Below, one piece after another: positions 15,842 to 24,089 of a stretch of DNA of 64,000 nucleotides. The DNA comes from SSC3 sp963769585. GTDB taxonomy: Bacteria > Actinomycetota > Actinomycetes > Propionibacteriales > Nocardioidaceae. The number at the start of each line of letters is the position of its first letter. Within the stretch, counting starts at the first letter, position 1. The stretch spans positions 310,001-374,000 of the forward strand of contig CAVYMJ010000006.1 in NCBI GenBank assembly GCA_963769585.1. The letters are read 5' to 3'. Under the pieces are notes generated by a model, which worked only from the letters and a program-made list of their open reading frames with translations, had not been told where the DNA came from and did no database searches. The position numbers and the translations under genes were made by a program.

Positions 15842-17197
15842 CTACCGCGGCAGCACCGGTCTCGGGCGCTCGAGCGACTGGGTCACCCGACTCTCCAGCC
15901 GAGCCAGTACGGCGCGGCGCTCGGCGTCGTGGGCGGCGTCGTCGATGTGGTCGTGCAGGACCGACAGCTGTGCCGCCACGGCGTCCCGGTCCGCCGGGTC
16001 GTCGGCGACCCAGGCCACGCTGGCGAGAAGCTCAAGCAGGGCGGCCGCAACGGCCGGGTCGGCAGCGCCGTACTGGCTGGGCTGGGTGACCGCGAGGCCA
16101 AGAAGGTCCGCGAAGCTCTGGCGAGCCAGCACCAACCGAGGTGTCCCCGCGTCGTCGGTGAGAACCTCGGGAACCACTCGGCGTCGAGCCAGATCACAGA
16201 GCACAGCGGCCGAGTGGTTGAGGACATGGACGGCAGTGGTCGGGTCGTTGATGCCGGGCGAGAGCGCCTTGTTGGCCACGTCGGTCAGCTGGCGGAGACC
16301 GAAGCCCACATCCTGGCCGGCCGTACGCTCGAAGCCGGTCCCCAGGCACTGGGCCAGGCCCTCCTCCAGCGCTTCGATGGCTGGGTCGGAGAGCTCGTGG
16401 TCGGAGTGGGACCATGCGATACCCATCGGGGTCCCCTGGACGAGCGGGCTGCCGACCCACGTGTCGATCAACACGACCGCGTCGGCGCTGACCGTGGCGT
16501 CGAGCAGCCGTCGGGAGTCGACCCCGACCAGGAAGCCGGACCGCGGCGCCAACAGCGTCCTGACGCCTGACAGCGGCGGGACGGGGAACGTCCCGGGCGG
16601 GTTGCTGGCCTCGGTGTCGGGGAGGATGGCATTGATCGTCCGCGTGGCGTCCTCATGCACGTTGCGAAGGATGGTCTCGACGCGGATCTCGCGGGCCAGA
16701 TGGGCCAGGAAGAGCACCAGGCCCAGGACCGATGCCAGCGCCATGACGAACGCGATCGTCACGGAGATCTGTGGCACGAAGGCATCCTGTGCCCCGTCGG
16801 CCGTCCTGACCTTGCGAAGCACAGTGAGGGCGTAGGTGAACGAGGACAGGAAGAGGCCGAGGGTCAGGTGGACGAACCTGTCACTGGTGAACGTTCGGAG
16901 CAGTCTGGGTGAGTACTGGCTGCTGGCCAGCTGCAAGGTGACCACGGTGAGCGAGAACGTCAGCGAGGTGACGCTGATCAGGGACGTCGCGACCGTTGCC
17001 AGCACGCTCCGCGCCGCATCCGGACCGCCCGAGAAGAGATAGGCCGTGAGCCAGGCCGGCAGGTCGTCGCCGACGGCCTCGTCGAGTCGAGGCAGCGCGA
17101 CTCCGAAACCGAGCGCGACCGCGATGCCCAGGACGGGCAACGGCCACAGCCTGGTCCGGGCCTCGTCGCGCAGGGTTGCCCAGCTGAGCCGTCGCAT
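15842..17197 (-). CDS. DUF2254 membrane protein
   Basis: A 451-residue protein with four hydrophobic stretches in the first about 180 residues (for example LWPLPVLGIAVALGFGVAL and SLISVTSLTFSLTVVTLQLA) and a long soluble C-terminal part. The block SSQYSPRLLRTFTSDRFVHLTLGLFLSSFTYAL and the later ALSPGINDPTTAVHVLNHSA are typical of DUF2254. Function unknown. ATG 17197 has AGGAG five bases upstream; the open frame continues to 17419 without family similarity. Confidence 0.85.
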   Translation of the reverse strand: MRRLSWATLRDEARTRLWPLPVLGIAVALGFGVALPRLDEAVGDDLPAWLTAYLFSGGPDAARSVLATVATSLISVTSLTFSLTVVTLQLASSQYSPRLLRTFTSDRFVHLTLGLFLSSFTYALTVLRKVRTADGAQDAFVPQISVTIAFVMALASVLGLVLFLAHLAREIRVETILRNVHEDATRTINAILPDTEASNPPGTFPVPPLSGVRTLLAPRSGFLVGVDSRRLLDATVSADAVVLIDTWVGSPLVQGTPMGIAWSHSDHELSDPAIEALEEGLAQCLGTGFERTAGQDVGFGLRQLTDVANKALSPGINDPTTAVHVLNHSAAVLCDLARRRVVPEVLTDDAGTPRLVLARQSFADLLGLAVTQPSQYGAADPAVAAALLELLASVAWVADDPADRDAVAAQLSVLHDHIDDAAHDAERRAVLARLESRVTQSLERPRPVLPR

Positions 17198-17374
17198 ACG
17201 CACTCCTGTCGTTACTGCCACCGGCGGGTGAGCTGCCCTTGACGGTAGCGGTGTGCGTGATGCTCCGCGACGACGGTCGATGACCTCGGCCTTCACACCG
17301 CCCACCGGTGAGCGGACAGTTCTGCTCAGGCATCTCCGCTCTGGGGCGGTGGCGTCCGGTGAGAGGGTGGTGGG

Positions 17375-19342
17375 GTGAACCGCCTCAAGGACGCGACGTC
17401 GCCGTACCTGCTCCAGCATGCCGACAACCCGGTGGAGTGGTGGGAGTGGTCACCGGAGGCGTTCGCCGAAGCCCGCGAGCGGGACGTACCGGTGCTGCTG
17501 AGCGTCGGGTACGCCGCGTGCCACTGGTGCCACGTGATGGCGCACGAGTCTTTCGAGGACGAGGCCACCGCTGCGGCCATGAACGCGCAGTTCGTCAACA
17601 TCAAGGTCGACCGCGAGGAGCGCCCTGACGTCGATGCCGTCTACATGCAGGCGACCCAGGCGATGACGGGCCAGGGTGGCTGGCCGATGACGGTGGTGAT
17701 GACGCCCGAGGCGGTGCCGTTCTTCGCCGGGACGTACTTCCCCGACAAGCCCCGCCACGGACAGCCCGCCTTCTCCCAGATCCTGTCGGCCCTCGCAGAC
17801 GCCTGGGCAAACCGCCGCGACGAGGTCAGCGGTGTCGCCGAGGACCTCCGCCGCCACCTGCAGTCATCGTCCGCGCTCGGCGGCGGGGACCCGGTCGACG
17901 GCGCGGTGCTGGCCAAGGCGGTCAACACCCTCAGCCAGGAGTACGACGGCGAGCGGCACGGCTTCGGAAGGGCGCCCAAGTTCCCGCCGAGCATGGTGCT
18001 GGAGTTCCTGCTGCGGCACGCGGCCCGCACCGACTCCGCGGCGGCCCAGCAGATGGCCGACGGGACGCTCGAGGCCATGGCGCGCGGTGGCCTCTACGAC
18101 CAGCTCGCGGGTGGGTTCGCCCGGTACTCGGTCGACCGTGGCTGGGTCGTGCCGCACTTCGAGAAGATGCTCTACGACAACGCGCAGCTGCTCGGGGTCT
18201 ACGTGCGCTGGTGGAGGCAGACCGGCTCCCCGCTGGGAGCTCGGGTGGCCAGGGAGACCGCCGACTTCCTGCTGGCCGAGCTCCGCACCGAGCAGGGCGG
18301 GTTCGCCAGCGCCCTCGACGCGGACACCGACGGGGTCGAGGGGAAGTTCTACGCCTGGACGCCCGCGCAGCTGGAGCAGGTGCTCGGCCGCGACGGCGGT
18401 CAGTGGGCGGCTTCGCTGCTCTCGGTCGACGAGGCCGGCACCTTCGAGCACGGATCCTCGACGCTGCAGCTGCTGGAGGACCCACTCGACCCGGAGCGCT
18501 GGGCGACCGCCAGGGAGCGGCTGCGACTGGCGCGAGACGAGCGCACCCGGCCGGCCCGCGACGACAAGGTGGTAGCTGGCTGGAACGGGCTGGCGATCGC
18601 CTCGCTGGCTCAGGCCGGCACGCTGCTCGACGAGCCGAGGTACGTCGACGCCGCCGTCCGGGCCGCAACCTTGCTGGTCGACCTGCACCTTGACGGTGAC
18701 CGGCTCCGGCGGGTCAGCCGGGACGGGGTCGCCGGTCCGCACGCCGGGGTGCTGGAGGACTACGGGCTGGTCGCCGACGGCTTCCTCGCGCTGCTTCAGG
18801 CCACCGGCGACGTAGCCTGGCTCGACCATGCGGGCGCTCTGCTCGACGCCGCCGTCGCACGCTTCGATGCCGAGGGCGGGGGCTTCTTCGACACCGCCGA
18901 CGACGCGGAGACGCTCATCTCCCGGCCCCGCGACCCGTCGGACAATGCGAGCCCGAGCGGCCACTCCGCAGTGACCAACGCCCTGGTCTCCTATGCCGCG
19001 CTGACCGGTTCCGGTCCGCACCGAGACCGAGCCGAGGCGGCGCTCGGAGCGGTGAGGACGCTGGTCGAGAGGGCCCCGCGCTTTGCAGGCTGGTCCCTGG
19101 CCGCGGCCGAGGCCGCGGTCACCGGGCCGCTCGAGATCGCGGTCGTGGGCGATGACTCCGCGTTGCTGGCCGCCGCCCGGGCCACGACCAGCCCGGGTGC
19201 GGTGGTCGTGGCCAACGCCCCCGGCGTACCGCTGATGGAGGGTCGGGGCCTCGTCGAGGGCAAGGCTGCGGCGTACGTGTGCCGGCACCTGGTCTGCGAG
19301 CGTCCGGTCACGACGGTGGAGGAGCTGCGCGCGAAGGTCTAG
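17375..19342 (+). CDS. Thioredoxin-domain protein of the DUF255/YyaL family
   Basis: A 655-residue protein. The N-terminal thioredoxin-like DUF255 domain holds SPYLLQHADNPVEWWEW and the CHWCHVM redox motif (near residue 50), followed by GQGGWPMTVVMTP. The rest forms an alpha/alpha barrel like six-hairpin glycosidases (ARAPKFPPSMVLEFLLRHA, HFEKMLYDNAQLL). Bacterial YyaL and human SPATA20 belong here; the biochemical role is not established. The order next to a hemolysin III gene and a Z-prenyl synthase gene is conserved in mycobacteria as I recall it. Confidence 0.88.
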   Translation: MNRLKDATSPYLLQHADNPVEWWEWSPEAFAEARERDVPVLLSVGYAACHWCHVMAHESFEDEATAAAMNAQFVNIKVDREERPDVDAVYMQATQAMTGQGGWPMTVVMTPEAVPFFAGTYFPDKPRHGQPAFSQILSALADAWANRRDEVSGVAEDLRRHLQSSSALGGGDPVDGAVLAKAVNTLSQEYDGERHGFGRAPKFPPSMVLEFLLRHAARTDSAAAQQMADGTLEAMARGGLYDQLAGGFARYSVDRGWVVPHFEKMLYDNAQLLGVYVRWWRQTGSPLGARVARETADFLLAELRTEQGGFASALDADTDGVEGKFYAWTPAQLEQVLGRDGGQWAASLLSVDEAGTFEHGSSTLQLLEDPLDPERWATARERLRLARDERTRPARDDKVVAGWNGLAIASLAQAGTLLDEPRYVDAAVRAATLLVDLHLDGDRLRRVSRDGVAGPHAGVLEDYGLVADGFLALLQATGDVAWLDHAGALLDAAVARFDAEGGGFFDTADDAETLISRPRDPSDNASPSGHSAVTNALVSYAALTGSGPHRDRAEAALGAVRTLVERAPRFAGWSLAAAEAAVTGPLEIAVVGDDSALLAAARATTSPGAVVVANAPGVPLMEGRGLVEGKAAAYVCRHLVCERPVTTVEELRAKV

Positions 19343-19360
19343 CGGGTACGCGGACAGGAG

Positions 19361-19397
19361 AAGGGGCCCGGACGAATGAACATTCGTCGGACCCCTT
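19361..19397 (+). terminator. Bidirectional hairpin terminator between convergent genes
   Basis: AAGGGG and GACGAATG pair with CATTCGTC and CCCCTT around an AA loop, with a small internal bulge. It follows the DUF255 gene and faces the end of the hemolysin III gene. The 209-base gap (19343-19551) also holds an unassigned 44-codon ORF from ATG 19377 that overlaps the hairpin; nothing supports its expression. Confidence 0.65.
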
Positions 19398-19551
19398 CAA
19401 ATCAAGGTGGAGGGCTCTTCACGGCCCCTCGGGTTCCCTGCGTGATCTCCTCGGTGACATCAAGTAGATACCTCCGTCCGCGATCAGCGACTACTTCTCT
19501 TCGACGGTAACCCCGGATCCGCCGTGCGTAAAGACCACGCTGGACCAGTGC

Positions 19552-20274
19552 TCAGCGCAGCGAGTACGTCTGAAGCGAGACTCCGACGTAGTGCGCTACG
19601 AACGCGGCCACGGTCAGGGTGTGGAACACCTCGTGGAACCCGAACCAGGCCGGGAACGGGTCCGGCTTCTTGAGCCCGTAGACGACTCCGCCAAGCGTGT
19701 AGAGAACCCCGCCGACGAACATCAGGACCAGCACGGCCGTGCCGGCGGAAGCGGCGAACTGGTTGGCGAAGAAGACCGCGGCCCAGCCCATCGCGATGTA
19801 GATCGGGACATAGAGCCAACGAGGCGCATCGGTCCAGAAGACCCGGAAGAGAACGCCGAGGACGGCGCCGGCCCACACCACGGAGAGCAGCACGGCGCGG
19901 CTCGTCCCGTCGAGCAGCATGATCGTGAAGGGGGTGTAGCTGCCCGCGATGAGCAGGAAGATGTTGGCGTGGTCGAACCGCCGCAGGAACGCCCACACCC
20001 GCGGGCTCCAGGTGCCGCGGTGGTAGATAGCCGAGACCGTGAACAGCAGCAGGGCGCTCGACATGTAGACGGCGGAGCCGACACGGGTCGCCGCGGTCGG
20101 CGACAGCACGATCAGCACGATGCCCGCGGCGAGCGTCAGCGGCACACTGGCCGCGTGTAACCACCCGCGCAGCTTGGGCTTGACCTCGTGCAACTTGGCG
20201 CGCATGGCGTCGGTGACACCCTCGGCCACAGCCTCGGCGCGCGCGACCATCGAGGTCTTGTGGTCGTGGCTCAT
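19552..20274 (-). CDS. Hemolysin III / PAQR family membrane protein
   Basis: A 240-residue protein with seven predicted membrane helices. Conserved PAQR features are HAASVPLTL (first helix), SAIYHRGTWSPR, FDHANIFLLIAGSYTPF and the C-terminal WFGFHEVFHTLTVAA, whose histidines bind metal in characterised members. Possible roles are lipid hydrolysis or membrane homeostasis; hemolysis is only historical. ATG 20274 fits a TACCGT -10 box 7 bases upstream. It is divergent from the prenyl synthase gene. Confidence 0.88.
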   Translation of the reverse strand: MSHDHKTSMVARAEAVAEGVTDAMRAKLHEVKPKLRGWLHAASVPLTLAAGIVLIVLSPTAATRVGSAVYMSSALLLFTVSAIYHRGTWSPRVWAFLRRFDHANIFLLIAGSYTPFTIMLLDGTSRAVLLSVVWAGAVLGVLFRVFWTDAPRWLYVPIYIAMGWAAVFFANQFAASAGTAVLVLMFVGGVLYTLGGVVYGLKKPDPFPAWFGFHEVFHTLTVAAFVAHYVGVSLQTYSLR

Positions 20275-20281
20275 GCCCTCC

Positions 20282-20287
20282 ACGGTA
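20282..20287 (-). promoter_or_regulatory. -10 box of leaderless hemolysin III promoter
   Basis: TACCGT on the minus strand lies 7 bases before ATG 20274. GGAGG in the spacer could also act as a very close ribosome-binding site. Confidence 0.45.
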
Positions 20288-20333
20288 CCTACGCGACCGT
20301 AGGTTGTCTGCGCGGGCTGGTCCGGATCTTGAG

Positions 20334-20339
20334 TAGTCT
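20334..20339 (+). promoter_or_regulatory. -10 box of leaderless promoter for the Z-prenyl synthase gene
   Basis: TAGTCT lies 7 bases before GTG 20347, without a ribosome-binding site. Confidence 0.5.
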
Positions 20340-20346
20340 TGGTCAC

Positions 20347-21123
20347 GTGGCGAGCCTCAGGGAGTCGGTGAAGCGTCTGCTGTACCCGCTGTACGAGCGA
20401 CGGGTCGTCAAGTACCTACCCGCTGAGCGACTTCCCAAGCATGTCGGCGTCATGTTGGACGGGAACCGCCGCTGGGCCAAGCACGTCGGGGAGGACTCGG
20501 CGTACGGGCACCGGGCAGGCGCGGCGAACATCTCTCCCTTCCTGCGCTGGTGCGACGAGCTGGGGATCGAGGTGGTCACCCTCTGGCTGCTCTCGACTGA
20601 CAACCTCAACCGCCCGGAGCAGGAGCTCAAACCTCTCCTGGGCATCATCGAGGACGTCGTCAGCGAGCTCGCCGAGACCAGGAGCTACCGGATCAACCCC
20701 GTTGGAGCGCTCGACCTGCTGCCGCATGCCACGGCCACCACGCTGAAGGAGGCGGCTGACGCGACCCAGGACGTGCAGGGAGTAATCGTCAACGTCGCGG
20801 TCGGCTACGGCGGCCGGCGCGAGATCGCCGACGCCGTACGCTCTCTGCTGCAGGACCAGGCCTCGAAAGGTACGTCGCTGGAGGAGCTCGCCGAGGTCAT
20901 CGACGTCGAGCACATCGCCGAGCACCTCTACACCAAGGGGCAGCCCGACCCGGACCTGGTCATCCGGACCTCGGGCGAGCAGCGGCTGGGCGGCTTCCTG
21001 CTCTGGCAGAGCGCGCACAGCGAGTTCTACTTCTGTGAGGCCTACTGGCCCGACTTCCGCCGCGTCGACTTCCTGCGTGCGCTCCGGGCCTACAGCGACC
21101 GCGAGCGCCGTCTCGGCCGGTAG
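20347..21123 (+). CDS. uppS: cis-Prenyltransferase (isoprenyl diphosphate synthase, UppS family)
   Basis: A 258-residue cis-prenyltransferase. The catalytic aspartate is in VGVMLDGNRRWAK (near residue 33), and the C-terminal DLVIRTSGEQRLGGFLLWQSAHSEFYF block binds Mg2+ and diphosphate. It extends farnesyl or geranyl diphosphate with isopentenyl diphosphate toward the lipid carrier of cell-wall synthesis. Mycobacteria have two such enzymes; the position beside hemolysin III resembles the short-chain (Z-farnesyl) type, so chain length is uncertain. The frame is open upstream to 20188, but GTG 20347 fits the promoter and the family length. Confidence 0.88.
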   Translation: MASLRESVKRLLYPLYERRVVKYLPAERLPKHVGVMLDGNRRWAKHVGEDSAYGHRAGAANISPFLRWCDELGIEVVTLWLLSTDNLNRPEQELKPLLGIIEDVVSELAETRSYRINPVGALDLLPHATATTLKEAADATQDVQGVIVNVAVGYGGRREIADAVRSLLQDQASKGTSLEELAEVIDVEHIAEHLYTKGQPDPDLVIRTSGEQRLGGFLLWQSAHSEFYFCEAYWPDFRRVDFLRALRAYSDRERRLGR

Positions 21124-21374
21124 CTCAAACCGAATCCGCTCAACGGACGTTATCCGTTAGTCCAGCGTGTCGAGGGCCGATCGCGGCGGTGACCGGCCTA
21201 CCTTCGCAGAAGGAGTCCGGTGGGGAAGCCGGTCTTCGTCGGGAGGCCCGTTCGTGAACATTCACGACCTAGCGACACTCGGAAGTCTGCACTCTGACTT
21301 TCGGGCCCGGTCCCGGTCCAGCGAGAACGAGGACCGGGGCGCTGAGTGCGCGTGCCGGTCGCGAGGAGCGAACT

Positions 21375-22709
21375 GTGGCTCAGTCCAAGAGCAGCGCCCG
21401 CCGTACGAGCACGTCGTCTGGAGTCCGGACGTTCGTGATCGACACCTCTGTCCTGCTTGCCGACCCGAGCGCGTTGCGCCGGTTCGAGGAGCACGAGGTG
21501 GTCCTCCCTGTCGTGGTCATCACGGAGCTGGAAGGTAAGCGGCACCATCCCGAGCTCGGCTACTTCGCCCGTACGGCGCTGAGGTCGCTGGATGAGCTCA
21601 GGGTGCTCCACGGGCGGCTCGACGAACCGGTTCCCATCGGGGAGCACGGTGGCAGGCTGCGGGTCGAGCTGAACCACACCGACCCCGAGTCGCTGCCGTC
21701 CGGCTTCCGGCTCGGCGACAACGACACGCGCATCCTCGCTGTTGCCCGCAACCTGGCCAACGAAGGCGCCGACGTCACGCTGGTCTCCAAGGACCTTCCG
21801 ATGCGGGTCAAGGCCTCCGCCGTCGGGCTGGCCGCGGAGGAGTACCAGGCCGAGCTCGCCGTCGAGTCCGGCTGGACCGGGATGGTCGAGATCGAGGTTC
21901 CCTCCGCCGATGTCGACGAGCTCTACGAGGACCAGGTCGCCGACCTCGAGGTGGCTCGGGACCTGCCCACCCACACCGGCCTCGTTCTCCTCTCCGAGCG
22001 GGGTAGCGCCCTGGCGCGGGTCCGACCCGACAAGCAGGTGCAGCTGGTCCGTGGTGACCGGGAGGCCTTCGGTATCCATGGCCGCTCCGCGGAACAGCGG
22101 ATCGCGCTGGACTTCCTGCTGGACCCCGAGATCGGCATCGTTTCGATGGGTGGCCGAGCCGGCACGGGCAAGTCAGCGTTGGCCCTGTGCGCGGGCCTGG
22201 AGGCGGTGATGGAGCGCCGCCAGCACAAGAAGGTGGTGGTCTTCCGGCCGCTGTACCCCGTGGGTGGCCAAGAGCTGGGATACCTGCCCGGGAGCGAGTC
22301 GGAGAAGATGTCGCCGTGGGCGCAGGCCGTCTTCGACACACTGGGCGCGTTGACCACGCCTGATGTGATCGACGAGGTGATGGACCGGGGCATGCTCGAG
22401 GTCCTCCCGCTGACGCACATCCGGGGCCGCTCCTTGCACGACGCGTTCGTGATCGTCGACGAGGCGCAGTCGCTGGAGCGCAACGTCCTGCTCACCGTGC
22501 TGTCGCGGATGGGGGCCAACTCCAAGGTGGTGCTGACGCACGACGTCGCCCAGCGGGACAACCTGCGCGTGGGGCGGCATGACGGCGTGGTCGCCGTCGT
22601 GGAGCGGCTCAAGGGTCACCCGCTGTTCGCCCACGTCACTCTGACCCGATCAGAGCGGTCGCCGATCGCCGCGCTGGTCACCGAGATGCTGGAGCACGTA
22701 ACCGTCTAG
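21375..22709 (+). CDS. PhoH2-type PIN-domain and PhoH ATPase protein
   Basis: A 444-residue two-domain protein. The N-terminal PIN ribonuclease domain has acidic residues in RTFVIDTSVLLADP, VVITELEGK and LGDNDTRILAVARNL. The C-terminal PhoH domain has Walker A GRAGTGKSAL (near residue 258) and Walker B DAFVIVDEAQS. Mycobacterial PhoH2 is an RNA helicase/nuclease. GTG 21375 has AGGAG 6 bases upstream. The 251 bases before it (21124-21374) hold no convincing partner antitoxin gene. Confidence 0.9.
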   Translation: MAQSKSSARRTSTSSGVRTFVIDTSVLLADPSALRRFEEHEVVLPVVVITELEGKRHHPELGYFARTALRSLDELRVLHGRLDEPVPIGEHGGRLRVELNHTDPESLPSGFRLGDNDTRILAVARNLANEGADVTLVSKDLPMRVKASAVGLAAEEYQAELAVESGWTGMVEIEVPSADVDELYEDQVADLEVARDLPTHTGLVLLSERGSALARVRPDKQVQLVRGDREAFGIHGRSAEQRIALDFLLDPEIGIVSMGGRAGTGKSALALCAGLEAVMERRQHKKVVVFRPLYPVGGQELGYLPGSESEKMSPWAQAVFDTLGALTTPDVIDEVMDRGMLEVLPLTHIRGRSLHDAFVIVDEAQSLERNVLLTVLSRMGANSKVVLTHDVAQRDNLRVGRHDGVVAVVERLKGHPLFAHVTLTRSERSPIAALVTEMLEHVTV

Positions 22710-22714
22710 ACCAG

Positions 22715-22745
22715 GCGCCCGCCGGGGGTTTGCCCCGGCGGGCGC
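22715..22745 (+). terminator. Strong hairpin terminator after phoH2
   Basis: GCGCCCGCCGGGG (22715-22727) pairs perfectly with 22733-22745 around GTTTG. A 13-bp G+C stem starting 6 bases after the stop codon suggests termination without a U-tract. Confidence 0.75.
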
Positions 22746-22770
22746 AATGAGTGAGGGTGGAGTCTTTCGT

Positions 22771-22794
22771 GACGCGCGACGGGGTTCGCGCGTC
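22771..22794 (+). terminator. Second hairpin before the transglycosylase gene
   Basis: GACGCGCGA pairs with TCGCGCGTC across a 6-base loop, followed by TTCTAG. It could be a second terminator or a 5' leader element of the transglycosylase gene at 22839. The leader is too short for the c-di-AMP riboswitch that often precedes such genes. Confidence 0.45.
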
Positions 22795-22838
22795 TTCTAG
22801 TGCCACCGTTGACCAGTTGTCGAGCAGTCTGAGAGCCA

Positions 22839-23480
22839 GTGAGTAGCAACGACACGTACGTGCCGAAGCACCGTGGTGCCGCAGCCGAGCCCGCGGTGAA
22901 GAGACGGATCCGCAAGGGGGTCATCCTCTCCGGGATCGCCGTCGCCAGTACGGGGATGGCCGTGTCGGCCGGAGTGTTCCTCAAGGCCCCCTCACCCGAG
23001 GCCGCTGCTCTGTCGCTCTCCGCCGGGGCGCTCGCCCCGAGCGAGACCCCCACCGTGGATCGTGACCGCAGCGTCGAGGTCTCGCGCTCGGACCGTCGTA
23101 CGTCGGTCGACGAGACCAAGGTGCAGGTGCTCTCCCAGGCCTCCGGTGGCCAGGTCACCCGCACCGAGGACCTCGCCAGCGGTGACCCCCGCGACATCGC
23201 TGCCGCCATGCTCGCCGAGTACGGCTGGAGCTCCTCGCAGTTCGGCTGCCTCGACTCGCTGTGGACCCGCGAGAGCGGCTGGAACCCCCGTGCGCAGAAC
23301 CGCTCCTCGGGCGCCTACGGCATCCCGCAGGCCCTCCCCGGCACCAAGATGGCCAGCGCCGGAGCGGACTGGCGGTACAACCCCGAGACCCAGATCCGGT
23401 GGGGCCTGGGCTACATCCAGGCCCGCTACGGCAGCCCCTGCGGCGCCTGGGGCCACAGCCAGTCACGCGGCTGGTACTGA
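22839..23480 (+). CDS. Secreted lytic transglycosylase-like protein (SLT domain)
   Basis: A 213-residue protein with a basic N-terminus and one hydrophobic segment (KGVILSGIAVASTGMAVSAGVFL, about residues 26-48), which is an export signal or anchor. A low-complexity linker follows, then a small SLT domain: the catalytic glutamate lies in SLWTRESGWNP, followed by SGAYGIPQA and INWGLGYIQARYG-like GLGYIQARYGSPC. It would cut peptidoglycan glycan strands. The last residues (WGHSQSRGWY) are the usual end of this actinobacterial family. Confidence 0.85.
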   Translation: MSSNDTYVPKHRGAAAEPAVKRRIRKGVILSGIAVASTGMAVSAGVFLKAPSPEAAALSLSAGALAPSETPTVDRDRSVEVSRSDRRTSVDETKVQVLSQASGGQVTRTEDLASGDPRDIAAAMLAEYGWSSSQFGCLDSLWTRESGWNPRAQNRSSGAYGIPQALPGTKMASAGADWRYNPETQIRWGLGYIQARYGSPCGAWGHSQSRGWY

Positions 23481-23486
23481 TCCGCC

Positions 23487-24089
23487 TCAGCTCGCGGCCG
23501 GCGCAGCCGTCCGGTACTGGCTCGTCTCGACCCTGAGAACGCGGGCGGCCAAGTCGACAGCGGGCCCCAGGAGCACGATCACCAGGACGGTCCCGACGCC
23601 GATGTCGGCTCCCAGCAGCCATCCGCCCAGCGCTCCGCCGCCCTGCACACCCGAGTAGCTCCACCGGAACGGAACCGGCGGGTCCCACGCCAGGGCCGCT
23701 CCCTCCGCAGGACCGGCGCCGGTCTGACTGCCGAGGTACGCGGCGATGCCGAGCGAGAGCACCGGGATCGACACGGCCAACAGCGCCAGGCGAGCAAGCA
23801 TCGCGTCCGGCTCCTGGAGGACCGCCATCGCCGCGGAGACCGACACTCCGACGAGGACCACCTGGACTACGGTCCCGATGCCAGGGCGCAGCCGCCGCGC
23901 CCAGGCCAGACCGATGAAGACCAGGCTGACTCCGAGGTTGGCGACGAAGAACGGCACGTCCAGCGCGAGCCGTACGCCGTTGACCAGGGTGGAGTAGCCG
24001 TCGGAGCCGAAGGCGGCGCGCAGGAGCAGGGCCACCCCCAGCCCGAGTACGACGCAGCCGCCGACCAACATCGCGGCACGACGGATCAA
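23487..24089 (-). CDS. YczE/YitT-like integral membrane protein
   Basis: About 200 residues with five hydrophobic segments; the N-terminal helix reads AAMLVGGCVVLGLGVALLLRAAFGSDGYSTLVNGV, typical of the YczE/YyaS/YitT group. Function unknown. Two starts are possible: TTG 24089, which overlaps the fumC stop (TTGA), or ATG 24071, six codons later. Neither has a good ribosome-binding site; the TTG start is shown because of the coupling. It ends 6 bases from the convergent transglycosylase gene. Confidence 0.7.
   Translation of the reverse strand: MIRRAAMLVGGCVVLGLGVALLLRAAFGSDGYSTLVNGVRLALDVPFFVANLGVSLVFIGLAWARRLRPGIGTVVQVVLVGVSVSAAMAVLQEPDAMLARLALLAVSIPVLSLGIAAYLGSQTGAGPAEGAALAWDPPVPFRWSYSGVQGGGALGGWLLGADIGVGTVLVIVLLGPAVDLAARVLRVETSQYRTAAPAAS

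Noticed and set aside
19377..19511. 44-codon ORF starting inside the terminator after the DUF255 gene
   Set aside because: The start codon lies in the hairpin, the ribosome-binding site is too far away and the peptide matches nothing I know.
21167..21538. Possible antitoxin-like gene before phoH2
   Set aside because: The frame runs into phoH2 in another phase, has no good ribosome-binding site and no recognisable fold. Mycobacterial phoH2 has an upstream partner, but nothing here resembles it.
22748..22838. c-di-AMP riboswitch before the transglycosylase gene
   Set aside because: Such riboswitches often precede cell-wall hydrolase genes, but only about 90 bases are available after the terminator and the conserved core is not visible.
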